Origin: Archangium lansingense
GTDB taxonomy: Bacteria > Myxococcota > Myxococcia > Myxococcales > Myxococcaceae
Direction of reading: 5' to 3'
Assembly (NCBI RefSeq): GCF_026626635.1
Contig: NZ_JAPNKA010000001.1
Location: forward strand, 6,076,001-6,140,000
DNA: 64,000 bases
Position 1 is the first letter of the stretch. Each line of letters begins with the position of its first letter. The translations under genes and the position numbers were made by a program. The notes below the pieces were generated by a model. It was not told where the DNA came from. It saw nothing but the letters and a program-made list of their open reading frames with translations, and made no database searches. Positions 1-12,100 of this stretch are shown in pieces.

Positions 1-3000
1 TCGACGCCGGCTACTGGGCCGACAACCTGCGGGAGCCGGTGTTGTTCTCGAAGGCGGTCGAGCGGCTCGCCGTCGAGGGTCATGACATCTTCATCGAGCT
101 GAGCCCGCACCCCATCCTCCTGCCCGCCGTCGAGCAGCATCTGCGGCACCTCGGGCGCGAGGGCGCGGTTCTGCCGTCGCTCCGGCGTGAGGAGGACGAG
201 CGCGGTTCGATGCTGTCCTCGCTGGGGGCGCTGTACGCCATGGGTCACGAGGTGGACCTGCAGCGTCAGCACCCGGTGCGCGGCCGGAGGGTGGCGCTGC
301 CCACCTACCCGTGGCAACGCGAGCGCTTCTGGGTCGAGGCGCCAGCGCGTGCGCGCCGTGCCAGGGAGGCCGGGCATCACCCGTTGCTGGGCGCCCACCT
401 GGCGCTGGCGGGGCAGGAGGGCGCTCACCTGTGGCAGACGGAGCTGTCCGCGGACAGCCCGGCATACCTCGAGGACCACGTCGTTCACGGTGAGGTCATC
501 TTCCCCGGCGCCGCGTACCTCGAGATGGCGCTCGCGGGGGCGGCGGAGGCGCTGGGACCCGCGAGCCGCGCGCTCGAAGACGTGAGCTTCCAGGAGATGA
601 TGGTGCTGCCTCGCGAGGAGGCGCTCGCGGTGCAGATGAGCTTCGCGCCGGACGAGGCGGGAGCGCCGCGCTTCCGGGTCTTCAGCCGGCCGGCGGAAGC
701 GGGCGGGGCCTGGATGCTGCACGCCGAGGGGCGGATCCGTGAGTGCGCCGGAGCGGAAGCCTTCGCGCTCGGGGAGGCGCGGGGGCGGTGTACGGAGCGC
801 ATGGACGGCGAGACGCACTACCAGCTCATGCAGGAGCGAGGCGTTGACTTCGGGCCGAGCTTCCGCGTGTTGAAGGAGCTGTGGAAGGCGCCGGGGGAGG
901 CGATTGCCCGCCTCGAGCTGCCGTCCTCGGTCGCCTCGGAGATGGCGGTCCACCAGCTCCACCCGGCGCTGCTGGATGCCTGCTTCCAGGTCATCAACGG
1001 GGCGGGGTTGGGCGAGCGGCGGGGCGAGACGTTCGTGCCGATGGCGGTCGAGAGACTCCGCGTCCACGGGCGGCCGGGCCGGGCGCTGTGGGGACACGCC
1101 CTCGTAAGGCCCGGCACGAGCAGCGGGAGGGGCACCGTCGAGGCGGATGTGACCCTGCTCGATGAGGACGGCCGTGTCCTGATGGAGGCCAGGGGCCTGA
1201 TGTGCCGGCGCCTGGATGCGGTGCGGCGGCGCTCCGCGGACGAGATCGACGGGTGGATGTACCAGGTCGACTGGCAGGAGGCGCCGCGCGCGGAAGCATT
1301 GCCTTCCACGGAGTCCGCGCAGGGGGCGTGGCTCGTGCTCGCGGATCGCCAGGGCTTCGGCAAGAAGTTGCAGGCGGTGCTGCGCGAGCGTGGCGAGCCG
1401 TGTGTCCTGGTCTCCCACGGAGACGAGTCACGCCTCATCGAGCCGGGCCACTACGTCGTCGATCCGTCTCGGACGGAGGGATTCACGCGAATTCTCGAGG
1501 CCGAGTTCGGTTCCGGTCAGCCGGCGTGCCGCGGTGTCGTGCATCTCTTCAGCCTCGACGCGCCTCGGCCGGAGGAGGGGCCAGAGGCCTTGGATCAGGC
1601 ACGGTCGCTCGGGGTGGAGAGCGCGCTCCACCTCACGCAGGCCCTGGTGTCTGCGGGCTTCCGTGACATGCCCAGGCTGTGGCTGGTGACGGAGGGGGTG
1701 CATGCCGCCAGGCCCGCGGAGCGTGCGCTCCACGTCGAGCAGGCACCGCTCTGGGGGCTCGGACGGGTCCTCTCGTTGGAGCATTCCGAGCTCCGGTGCT
1801 GCAACGTGGACCTCGGGGCCCTCGACGAGGCGCAGGCGCGCGTGTTCGCCGACGAGCTCCTGTCGTCGACACCGGAGGAGCAGGTCGCGCTCCGGGGTCC
1901 GGCGAGGTTCGTGGCGCGGTTGTCGCGCATGGAGCGCGCCATGGTCCCCGAGGCGGAGCTTCGAGCCGACGGCACCTACCTCATCACGGGAGGACTCGGT
2001 GGCCTGGGTCTGAAGCTCGCCGAGTGGTTGGTGTCTCGCGGTGCCCGCCACCTCGCTCTGCTGGGCCGGGGAGGTGCGTCCGCGGAGGCGCAGCAGGTCA
2101 TCGACGCGCTGCGCGCGGCCGGTGCCGAGGTCCGGGTGTGCAAGGCGGACGTGGCGGTGCGGCCGGAGCTCGAGCGGGTGTTCGCGGAGCTGTCGGCCGG
2201 GATGCCTCCGCTCCGGGGCGTCTTCCACGCGGCGGCGGTCCTCGATGACGGCGTGCTCGTGAACCTCACCGCCGAGCGCCTGCGCGCGGTGATGGCGCCC
2301 AAGGTCCGGGGCGCGTGGAGCCTGCACGAGCTGACAGCGGCGGCTCCGCTCGACTTCTTCGTGCTCTTCGCGGCGGCGGGCTCGCTCCTGGGCTCGCCGG
2401 GACAGGGCAACTACGCGGCGGCCAACGCCTTCCTCGATGCGCTGGCGTCATACCGGCGGGGCCTTGGGTTGCCCGCGTTGAGCATCGACTGGGGCTCCTG
2501 GGCCGGGGTGGGCCTGGCGGCCGCGGCGGCCAACCGCGGCGAGCGCATCGCCCAGCGCGGCGTGGACAGCATGCAGCCGGCGCAGGCCCTCGAGGCGATG
2601 GGCCGGGTGCTGGGTGGCTCCCACGCGCGCGTGGCGATCATGCGCTTCGATCTGCGGCAGTGGCGCGAGTTCTACCTCACGGCGGCGCAGTCTCCGTTCC
2701 TGTCACGGCTCGCGCGTGAGCAGGCCACCGGCGGCGAGCGTCCGGTGGAGCGGGGTGCCTTCGTGGAGACGCTCCGGGCGGCAGAGCGGCTGGAGCGGGC
2801 GCGGCTGCTCGAGGCCCACCTGTGCGAGCAGGTCGGCCATGTGCTCCGGCTGGCCCCTTCGCGGATCGATCCCCAGGAGCCGCTCGGCAACCTGGGGTTG
2901 GACTCCCTGATGAGCCTGGAGATCCGCAACCGGCTCGAGGCGAGCCTGGGGCTGCGGCTCCCGGCGACGCTGGTGTGGCGCTACCCGACCGTGGCGGCGC

Positions 3001-3179
3001 TCGTCGAGCACCTGGCCGAGCGACTGCAACTTCCCATCACGAACAAGGCCGAGCAGCAGCCCCAGGACGAGGCGGCGGCGCTCGAGGCCGAGATCGTCAA
3101 CAACGTCAAGCAGCTCTCGGACGAAGAGGCCGAGGCGCTCCTCGCGGAGAAGCTCGCCGCGCTGAACGAAGAGATTTGA
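1..3179 (+). CDS. Modular PKS, 3' part: AT(C-term)-DH-KR-ACP (partial)
   Basis: The frame is open from the first base (codons start at position 3), so the gene begins upstream. The first ~330 nt are the end of an AT domain (GYWADNLREPV, then the post-AT linker LPTYPWQRERFW). A DH follows (~370-1200) with HVVHGEVIFP, catalytic His codon 477-479, and the HPALLDACFQ Asp motif. The KR core starts near 1972 with TYLITGGLGGLG and carries the B-type LDD fingerprint. The ACP has its phosphopantetheine Ser at codon 2904-2906 (GLDSLM). The acidic C-terminus looks like a docking tail. Oddity: the KR catalytic Ser is replaced. The usual FSSAAS reads FAAAGS, with Ala at codon 2373-2375, while Tyr (2412-2414) and Asn remain. 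The stop lies 1 nt before the next PKS start, so the genes are translationally coupled. AT specificity cannot be read because its motif is outside the window. The family call is certain; KR activity is not. Confidence 0.97.
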   Translation, partial: DAGYWADNLREPVLFSKAVERLAVEGHDIFIELSPHPILLPAVEQHLRHLGREGAVLPSLRREEDERGSMLSSLGALYAMGHEVDLQRQHPVRGRRVALPTYPWQRERFWVEAPARARRAREAGHHPLLGAHLALAGQEGAHLWQTELSADSPAYLEDHVVHGEVIFPGAAYLEMALAGAAEALGPASRALEDVSFQEMMVLPREEALAVQMSFAPDEAGAPRFRVFSRPAEAGGAWMLHAEGRIRECAGAEAFALGEARGRCTERMDGETHYQLMQERGVDFGPSFRVLKELWKAPGEAIARLELPSSVASEMAVHQLHPALLDACFQVINGAGLGERRGETFVPMAVERLRVHGRPGRALWGHALVRPGTSSGRGTVEADVTLLDEDGRVLMEARGLMCRRLDAVRRRSADEIDGWMYQVDWQEAPRAEALPSTESAQGAWLVLADRQGFGKKLQAVLRERGEPCVLVSHGDESRLIEPGHYVVDPSRTEGFTRILEAEFGSGQPACRGVVHLFSLDAPRPEEGPEALDQARSLGVESALHLTQALVSAGFRDMPRLWLVTEGVHAARPAERALHVEQAPLWGLGRVLSLEHSELRCCNVDLGALDEAQARVFADELLSSTPEEQVALRGPARFVARLSRMERAMVPEAELRADGTYLITGGLGGLGLKLAEWLVSRGARHLALLGRGGASAEAQQVIDALRAAGAEVRVCKADVAVRPELERVFAELSAGMPPLRGVFHAAAVLDDGVLVNLTAERLRAVMAPKVRGAWSLHELTAAAPLDFFVLFAAAGSLLGSPGQGNYAAANAFLDALASYRRGLGLPALSIDWGSWAGVGLAAAAANRGERIAQRGVDSMQPAQALEAMGRVLGGSHARVAIMRFDLRQWREFYLTAAQSPFLSRLAREQATGGERPVERGAFVETLRAAERLERARLLEAHLCEQVGHVLRLAPSRIDPQEPLGNLGLDSLMSLEIRNRLEASLGLRLPATLVWRYPTVAALVEHLAERLQLPITNKAEQQPQDEAAALEAEIVNNVKQLSDEEAEALLAEKLAALNEEI

Positions 3180-3180
3180 C

Positions 3181-6100
3181 ATGGCAAACCGCAACGACGA
3201 GTCCAGCGAGCTGTCTCCCGCCAAGCGCATGCTGGTGGCGTTGGAGAAGATGCAGGCCCGGTTGAACGCCGTAGAGGGGGCCGCGAAGGAGCCCATCGCC
3301 ATCGTGGGCATGGCGTGCCGCTTCCCCCAGGCGGAGAACGTGGAGTCCTTCTGGCGGTTGCTCCACGACGGTGTCGACGCCGTGCGGGAGATTCCCCTCT
3401 CGCGCTGGTCGACGGAGGAGACCGCTGGCATTGGCGATGGGGCCACGCGCTGGGGCGGTTACCTGGACGCAGTGGACGCCTTCGACCCGGGCTTCTTCGG
3501 GATTTCTCCCCGCGAGGCGGTGCGGATGGACCCCCAGCAGCGCCTGCTGCTCGAGGTCGCGTGGGAGGCGCTCGAGGACGCTGGCCTGGATGTGGACAAG
3601 CTCTCGGGCAGCCGCGGCGGCGTCTTCATCGGCGCGTGCAATGACGACTACCACTGCATGCAGGTGGATCGCCCGGAGACGGGGGACGCGTTCAGCGCCA
3701 CCGGCATCGCCACGAGCGTCCTCTCCGGCCGGTTGTCCTATCTCTTCAACCTGCAGGGGCCGAGCCTGGTGGTGGACACCGCCTGCTCGTCCTCGCTCGT
3801 CGCGCTCCATCTGGCCTGCCAGAGCCTGAGGGCGCGCGAGTGCAACATGGCGCTCGCGGGCGGCGTGAATCTGATCCTCTCGCCGCAGTCCGTGCTGCTC
3901 GTGTCCAAGCTGCAGGCCCTCTCGCCCGACGGCCGCAGCAAGGCCTTCGATGCTTCCGCCAATGGCTTCACCCGCGGTGAGGGCTGCGGGGTTGTCGTCC
4001 TCAAGCGCCTCTCGGATGCGCTCGCGGATGGAGATCACATCCTGGCGACGATCCGCGGCTCGGCGATCAACCAGGACGGCAAGTCGACGGGGCTCACCGC
4101 GCCCAACGTGCTCTCGCAGCAGGCGCTCATCCGCCAGGCGCTGGAGAACGCCGGGCTGAAGCCGGAGCAGGTGAGCTACGTGGAGGCGCACGGCACCGGT
4201 ACCTCGCTCGGCGATCCGATCGAAGCGGAGGCGCTGCGCGAGACCTACGGCGTCCCGCGCGCCGACGGCGGCGTGTGTGGCATTGGCTCGGTGAAGACCA
4301 ACGTGGGACACCTGGAGGCCGCCGCGGGCGTGGCGGGGCTCATGAAGGTCGTGCTCGCGATGCGCCACCAGAGCATCCCGCCGCACCTGCACCTCAAGCA
4401 GCTCAACCCTCGCATCCAGCTCGAGGGCAGTGCGCTCACAGTCCCCACGCGGCTCACGCCCTGGCAGACTTCCGGGCAGCCACGCCGTGCGGGTGTCAGC
4501 TCGTTCGGAATCAGCGGGACCAACGCCCACGTCATCCTCGAGGAGGCACCCCAGCCCGCGGTGAAGTCCTCGCTGCCGCAGCGCCCGGAGCTGCTGCCCC
4601 TGTCCGCGCGCAGCCGTGAGGCGCTCCTGGCCCTCGCCGACCGCTACGCGGAGCGGCTCGGCCGTGACGGGGGAGGGAGCCTCTCCGATGTCTGCTACAC
4701 GGCGTCCGCGCACCGCACGCACCATCCCCACCGCCTCGCGGTGCTGGCGGACTCGCGCGAGCGCACCGCCGAGCGGCTGCGGGCGTTCGTGCGAGGAGAG
4801 CTGCCGGGTGACGCCTGGGCGGGCCGCAAGGCGTTCGGCTTGCGCCGGAAGATCGTCTTCGTCTACCCGGGCCAGGGCGCGCAGCGGGCTGGCATGGGCC
4901 GGGAGTTGATGGAGAGTGAGCCGGTGTTCCGCGACACGCTGGTCAAGGTGGACCAGGCGCTGCGGTCCCACCTGGGCTGGAGCGTGCTCGACGAGCTCGC
5001 CAAGGATGAGTCGAGCTCGCGTCTGGCCGAGATCGACATCAACCAGCCGGTGCTCTTCGCGGTAGAAGTGGCCCTCACTGCCCTGTGGCGCTCGTGGGGA
5101 ATCGAGCCCGACGCCGTGATGGGACACAGCATGGGCGAGGTGGTCGCGGCCCACGTGGCCGGGGCGCTGAGCCTCGAGGATGCCGCCTTCATCATCTGCC
5201 ATCGCAGCAAGCTCATGCGCACCCTGGGGGGGCGGGGCGCCACGATGGCCATGGTCGAGCTGTCGGTGGAGGAGGCCGAGGAGGCGATCCGTCCTTGGAG
5301 CGGAAGGATCTGGCTTGGGGGCCTGAATGGTCCCCGCTCGCAGGTGCTGTCGGGGGAGCCGGAGGCGGTCAAGGAGGCAGTCGCGGCGCTCGAGCAGCGG
5401 GGCGTGTTCTGCCGCTGGGTGAAGATGGATGTGCCGTCTCACACTCCGCTGGTGGAGGTGATCAGCCGGGAGCTGGAGGGACGGATCGCGCGCATCTCGC
5501 CCCGTTCCGCGGAGATTCCCCTTTGCTCCACCGTGACGGGGGAGTTCCTCGATGGAGCGAAGCTGGATGCTGCTCACTGGGGGAACAACCTCCGCAACCC
5601 GGTGCGCTTCGCGGCGGCGGCGCAGCGGCTCCTCGCGGGCGAGTACGACACCTTCGTCGAGGTGAGCCCGCACCCCGTCCTGCTCCCGGCCGTCGAGCAG
5701 ACGATGAACGCGGTGAGCAGGGAGGGCGCGGTGCTCGCGTCCCTCCGGCGTGGTGAGGCCGAGCGGCACACGATGCTCTCCTCGCTCGGCGCCCTCTATG
5801 CCTCGGGCCACCGCGTGGCGTGGAACCGGGTGTATCCGGGCAAGGGACAGCTTGTGAGGCTGCCCTCGTATCCCTGGCAGCGCGAGCGCTTCTGGCTGGA
5901 GCCCGCCTCCCGTGGCGCGCATGCGTCGCGCACCACCTCCGGACACCCGCTCGTCGGCGAGCGCATCGACCTGTCCGCGCAGGGGGACGTCGCGCGCCTC
6001 TGGCAGGTGCAGCTGGGGCCGAAGCACTTCCCCCTGCTCGCGGAGCACCGTGTCCAGGGCGTGCCCGCGCTGCCTGCGGCGGCCATGGTCGACATGGCGC

Positions 6101-9100
6101 TGAGCGCGGCGAGGCAGGTGCTCGGGGGGCCGGCCTTCCTCGAGGACATGAGCTTCAGCACGCTCCTGTCCTTCCCCGAGGACGAGGAGCGGGTGCTTCA
6201 GCTGTGGCTCTCGACGGAGCGCCCGGGTGCGAGCGCGTTCCGGCTCTTCAGCGCACCGGCCGTGCGCGAGGCGGCACCCGCCGAGCTGATCTGGACGCTC
6301 CACGCCGAGGGCACCCTGCGGCACGGGGATGCGTCCGCCGTGGAGGGCGCGGCTCTGGCCGGGCTCGAGGAGCTTCGCGTGCGCTGCGGCGAGGAGTCTT
6401 CCGTCGAGGCGCATTACCAGACACTCCGGGAGATCGGTCTGGAGTACGGCCCGAGCTTCCGCGTGGTGCGTGAGCTGTATCGGGCGAAGGGGGAGGCGCT
6501 CGGCCGTGTGCAGCTCGATGACGAGCTGAAGGCGGAGGTGGAGCGCTACGGCCTGCACCCGGCGCTACTCGACGGCTGCTTCCAGGTGCTGGCGGCGGCG
6601 CTCGAGGGTCTCGATGGCGAGGAGGGCGTCTACGTGCCTGTGGCGCTCTCGCGGCTGCGTGTCCTGGCGCGTCCGGAGGCCGGGCTCTGGAGCCATGTCC
6701 GGATCGTCGATGGGGCCTCCGCGGGCTCGAGCGTGGTCGAGTGCGACGTCACGCTCCTGGATGAGCAGGGGCGGGTGGTGGCCGAGGTTCAGCGGCTGGT
6801 GTGCAAGAAGATCGGCGCCGCCAGCGCGCCGGCCGACGAGGTGGGCCGTTGGATCTACTCCGTGCAATGGCAGCCGCAGCAGCGCCAGGCCCGGGTGGAG
6901 GAGGGGAGCTCGCGGAAGCAGGGCCGGTGGCTCGTCTTCGCGGATGCGCGGGGCACGGGCCAGTCGCTGGCCGCCGCGCTCGCGGAGCGCTCCGGTGGCT
7001 GTGTCGTGGTGGAGGCGGGGACCACCTACGAGCGGCTCGGCGAGGATCGCTACCGCATCAATCCCGCCCGGCTCGAGGACTTCCAGAAGCTCCTGGGCGA
7101 GGCCTTCGGCGAGCACTCGCCTTGCAGGGGCATGGTGCACCTCTTCGGGCTCGATACGTCCGAAGCGAAGGAGCCCGGGTCGCTCGAACAGACGTTGTCC
7201 CTGAGCTGCACCAGCGTGGTGTACCTGCTGCAGGCGTGGGCGCAGCGTGGATGGCGCGATGCGCCCCGGCTGTGGCTGGTGACGTCGGGGGTCCAGGTGC
7301 TCGCCCAGAACGAGCGCCCCGGCTCTCCGGCCTCCGCGCCCCTCGCGGGCCTCGCGGCGGTGATCACCCATGAGCACCCCGAGCTGCGCTGCGCGCACGT
7401 GGATCTGAGCGCCCGGCCATCGCCCGAGGAGCTCGCCTCTCTCACCGAGGAGTTGCTGGCCGACGGGGCGGAAGATCGGATCGCCCTGCGTGGGGCGGTG
7501 CGCTACATCGCGCGGCTGGGACGGGGAACGTCCGGGCGCGAGGCGCAGAAGCCTCTCGAGCTCACGGCGGATGGCACCTACCTCATCACGGGTGGCCTGG
7601 GTGGGCTCGGGCTGGAGGTTGCGAAGTGGCTCGTCCAGAGGGGCGCTCGGCACCTGGTGCTCACCGGGCGTGGCGCTCCCTCCGAGCAGGCGGAGCGGGT
7701 GCTGGGAGAGCTCCGGGCGAGCGGAGTCGGGGTGCGCGTCCACCGCGCGGACGTCACGAGTGCCGCCGACGTGGCGAGCCTGTTCGAGTCCATCGACGCG
7801 GAGCAGCGGCCGCTGCGCGGCATCGTCCACGCGGCGGGTGTCATCGCCGATGGCGTGCTGACGCAACTGGATGAGCCGCGGCTGCGCTCGGTGCTGGCGC
7901 CGAAGGTCCAGGGCGCGTGGAACCTGCATGTGCAGACGCAGGGCCGCCCGCTCGAGTTCTTCGTGATGTTCTCGTCGGCGGCGTCGGTGCTGGGCTCGCC
8001 GGGCCAGGGCAACTACGCGGCGGCGAACGCCTTCATGGACGCGCTCGCGCATCACCGGCGCGCGGCCGGACTCCCGGCGCTGAGCGTCAACTGGGGGCCG
8101 TGGGCCGACGTGGGGCTCGCCGCCGGGGCGACGAATCGCGGCGAGCGCCTGGCCCTTCGGGGCGTGGGCAACATGCCGCCCGCGCAGGCGCTCGAGGCGC
8201 TCGGCCGTCTCCTGGCGCGCGAGGTCGCGCAGGCCGTCGTGGTGCCGCTCGACCTGCGGCAGTGGCGCGAGTTCTATCTGAGCGCGGCGCAGGCACCCTT
8301 CCTCTCCGCGCTGATGCAGGAGCGGGTGGGGGGCACTTCCTCTCGCAAGGGCGGTGCGCGCGAGCAGCTCGCAGCGGCGGAGCCGGAGCAGCGGCTCGGA
8401 CTCCTGGAGGCCTACCTGCGCGAGCAGATCGGCCGCATCCTCCGCATGGAGCCGGATCGTATCGAGCCCGATCAGCCCTTCGGCGAGCAGGGGATGGACA
8501 GCCTGACGGGCCTGGAGGTGCGCAACCGCATCGAGTCGGGTTTGAAGCTCACGCTGCCCGCGACGCTCATCTACGCCTACCCCACGGTGCAGGCGCTGAC
8601 GACGCACCTGTTCAGCAAGCTGGAGCCCCTCCTCGACGCCGAGGCCCGCTCCGAGGCCCGTCCGGCGAAGAGCGAGACCCGCGCCTCCCGGGTCGAGTCC
8701 CCGGCGGTGCGGACCGTGTCCACGCAGACGGCCACGAGGCAGGAGGCCCCGGCTGACCAGGGCCTCGAGCCCCTCGCCATCGTTGGCATCGGCTGCCGCT
8801 TCCCGGGCGGCGCCAACGAGCCGGAGGCGTACTGGCGGCTGTTGTCTGAAGGGGTGGATGCCGTCCGCGAGGTCCCCGCCGAGCGCTGGCGGAGCAGCAC
8901 GGACGCCGCCGAGCACAAGGGCACGCGCTGGGGAGGCTTCCTGGAGCGCGTGGATGGCTTCGATCCGGAGTTCTTCGGGATCGCGCCTCGCGAGGCCGTG
9001 GCCATGGATCCGCAGCAGCGGCTGCTGCTCGAGGTCGCCTGGGAGGCGCTCGAGGATGCCGGCCTGCCGAAGTCGCGCCTTGCGGGCACTCGCACGGGCG

Positions 9101-12100
9101 TCTTCGTCGGCGTGTGCGGCTACGACTACGCCATGCTGCAGGCGGAGCGCGGCGTCGAGGGAGACGTCTACTCGGTCATCGGCTGCTCCAACAGCGTGAT
9201 CGCCGGGCGGCTCTCGTACCTGATGGATCTGCGCGGCCCGGCCATGTCCGTGGACACGGCCTGCTCGTCCTCGCTCGTGGCGTTGCACCTGGCCAGCCAG
9301 AGCCTGCGCAACCGGGAGTGCGACGCGGCGCTCGTGGGAGGCGTCAACCTGCTCCTCTCCCCGCGTCCGAGCTCCTGGCTCTCCAAGCTCATGGCGCTGT
9401 CCCCGGACGGGCGCTGCCGGACCTTCGATTCGAGGGCCAATGGCTTCGTCCGTGGTGAGGGCTGCGGCGTCGTCGTGCTCAAGCGGCTCTCCGATGCGCT
9501 GGCCCAGGGAGACAACGTCCTCGGGGTGATTCGCGCCTCGGCCGTGAACCAGGACGGTGGCTCCACCGGACTGACGGCGCCCAACGTGCTGGCCCAGCAG
9601 GCGCTGATCCGCGAGGCCCTGGCGGCGGCCCGGCTGTCGCCCCGGGACATCGGCTACATCGAGGCCCACGGCACCGGTACGCCGCTCGGGGATCCGATCG
9701 AGGTCGAGGCCCTGCGGGAGACCTATGGCGCCCGGCGCGAGGACGGCTTCCCCTGCTTCCTCGGCTCCGCCAAGACGAACATCGGGCACCTGGAGGCAGC
9801 GGCCGGCATGGCGGGCCTCATCAAGGTCCTCCTCGCCCTGCGGCACGAGGCCATCCCGAAGCACCTGCACTTCAAGGCGCTCAACCCCCGTATCTCGCTC
9901 GAGGACACGCCCTTCGTCATCCCGACGCAGCCGCAGCCGTGGCCCGCCGCCCAGCGGCGCCGGTACGCGGCCGTGAGCTCCTTCGGCATCAGCGGGACCA
10001 ACGCGCACGTCATCCTCGAGGAGCCTCCCACGTCATCCCGTGCGCACCCGGCCGCCGAGGCCGGGGCCCAGCTCCTCGCCCTGTCCGCGCGGAGCGAGGG
10101 CGCGCTGCGGGCGCTCGCGCGCTCGTACCGTGAGCTCCTGGCCCAGCCGGGCAACGAGAGCCTCTCGTTCGAGGACATCGCCTACACCGCCGCGCTCCGG
10201 CGCAACCACCACGAGCACCGTCTCGCCGTGGCCGGCCGCTCCACGCAGGAATGGGGCGAGCAGCTCCAGTCCTTCCTCGAGGGCTCGGCGCCGCCGTACC
10301 TCTCCACGGGGGTCGTCGAGAGCCGGCGGGGCAAGGTGGTCTTCGTCTTCGGCGGTCAGGGCTCGCAGTGGCAGGGCATGGGGCGGGATCTGCTCGCACG
10401 GAGCGAGCCCTTCGCCGCCGCTCTGCGCGAGTGCGACACGCTCCTCGCCCAGCACACCGGGTTCTCGATCGTCGAGGCGCTCGAGGCGGAAGGCCCCGCG
10501 TCGAGGCTGGACGAGACGGAGGTGGCGCAGCCCGCCATCTTCGCGATCCAGGTCGCGCTCGCAGCGGCCTGGCGTGCGCTCGGGGTCGTCCCGGCCGCCG
10601 TCGTGGGTCACAGCGTGGGCGAGATCGCCGCCGCGCACGTGGCCGGAGCGCTGAGCCTGCCCGAGGCGGCGCGCCTGGTGGCGCATCGGAGCCGCCTCAT
10701 GCAGCGGGCAACGGGCAAGGGCCGCATGGCCGCGGTCGAACTCTCGCCCGAGGAGGCCCGGCGCGAGCTCGAGCGTTACGCCGAGCGGCTATCCATCGGG
10801 GCCATCAATGATGCCCGCTCCGTGGTCCTCTCCGGCGAGCCGGCGGCACTCGGGGAGGTGCTCGAAACCCTGCGCGCGCGTGGCATCTCCACGCGTGATC
10901 TCGGCGTCAACTACGCGTTCCACAGCCAGCAGATGGCACCGCTCCAGCCCGAGCTGGTCGAGGTGTTGGGCCGTCTCGAGACGCGGCCGACGTCCATCCC
11001 GATGATTTCGACCGTCAGCGGCAGGGTCATCGAGGGCCAGGCGCTCGACGCGGCATACTGGGCGAGCAACATCCGCGAGGCGGTGCGTTTCTCCGACGCG
11101 GTGGACACCCTGCTCGACGAGGGCCACCGGCTCTTCGTGGAGCTCGGGCCGCAGCCGGCGCTCGGCCGGTACGTCTCCCAGGCGCTCGCGCGCCGCGAGC
11201 TGGAGGGCGCCGCGGTGCCCTCCCTGCGCAAGGGGCGGGATGGCCACACGGTGATGCTCGGTGCCCTGGGAGGGCTCCACGTGAAGGGCTTCGCCGTGGA
11301 TTGGGCCCGGCTCTCCCCCTCGGGAGGGCGCCCGGTCTCGCTGCCCCTCTATCCGTGGCAGCGCTCCCGGTACTGGATCGACGCTCCGGCGGCCGCGGCC
11401 AGTGGCGTGGGCAGCGGCGCTCAGGCTCCGGGCACGACCCGGCCGGACGATTGGGTCTACGATCTGACGTGGCAGGCGAGTGAGCGCGGGGCGGTTGCAC
11501 CGCGCGCGCAGCAGAGTGCCGGGGCGTGGCTCGTCCTCGGCCATCGCGAAGGCACTGGCGCCGCGCTGGCCGCGCTGCTCGAGGAGAGGGGCGAGCCGTG
11601 CTGGTTGATCATCCCCGGGGAGGAGGAGTCGGTACGAGGCCAGCGGGTACGGTCGATCGATCCGCGGCGCCCCGAGCACTTCGAGCGGCTGCTCCAGGCG
11701 GTCGGTCCGGTTCGAGCCGTCGTGCACCTGTGGGGAGCGGATGCTCCGCCGGCCTCGGAGCCCACGCTCGCGGAGGTTGAATCCGCGCAGCAGCTGGGGG
11801 TCCACTCGGCGGTGCGCCTCGTGCAGGCGCTCGTGCGGAGTGGCTCCGCGAACGGTGCCCGGCTGTGGCTGTGCACGCGTGGTAGCCAGCCGGTGGGCGA
11901 CGTCGCGGTCGGCTCGCCGCTGCACGCGCCCATGTGGGGCCTGGGGCGGGTCATGGCCCTCGAGCACCCGGCGATCTGGGGCGGGTTGGTGGATCTGGAT
12001 CCAAGCGCTCCGGCGGGCGAGGTGGAGGCGCTGTGGCGCGAGCTGTCCGGCTCCGATGGGGAGGATCAGCTCGCCTTCCGCGGTAGGGCCCGGTACATCG

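Noticed and set aside
3106..6558. Very long antisense frames opposite the PKS genes (e.g. 1150 codons)
   Set aside because: GC-rich third positions leave antisense frames open; the proteins are His/Arg/Ala-rich with no domain signature.
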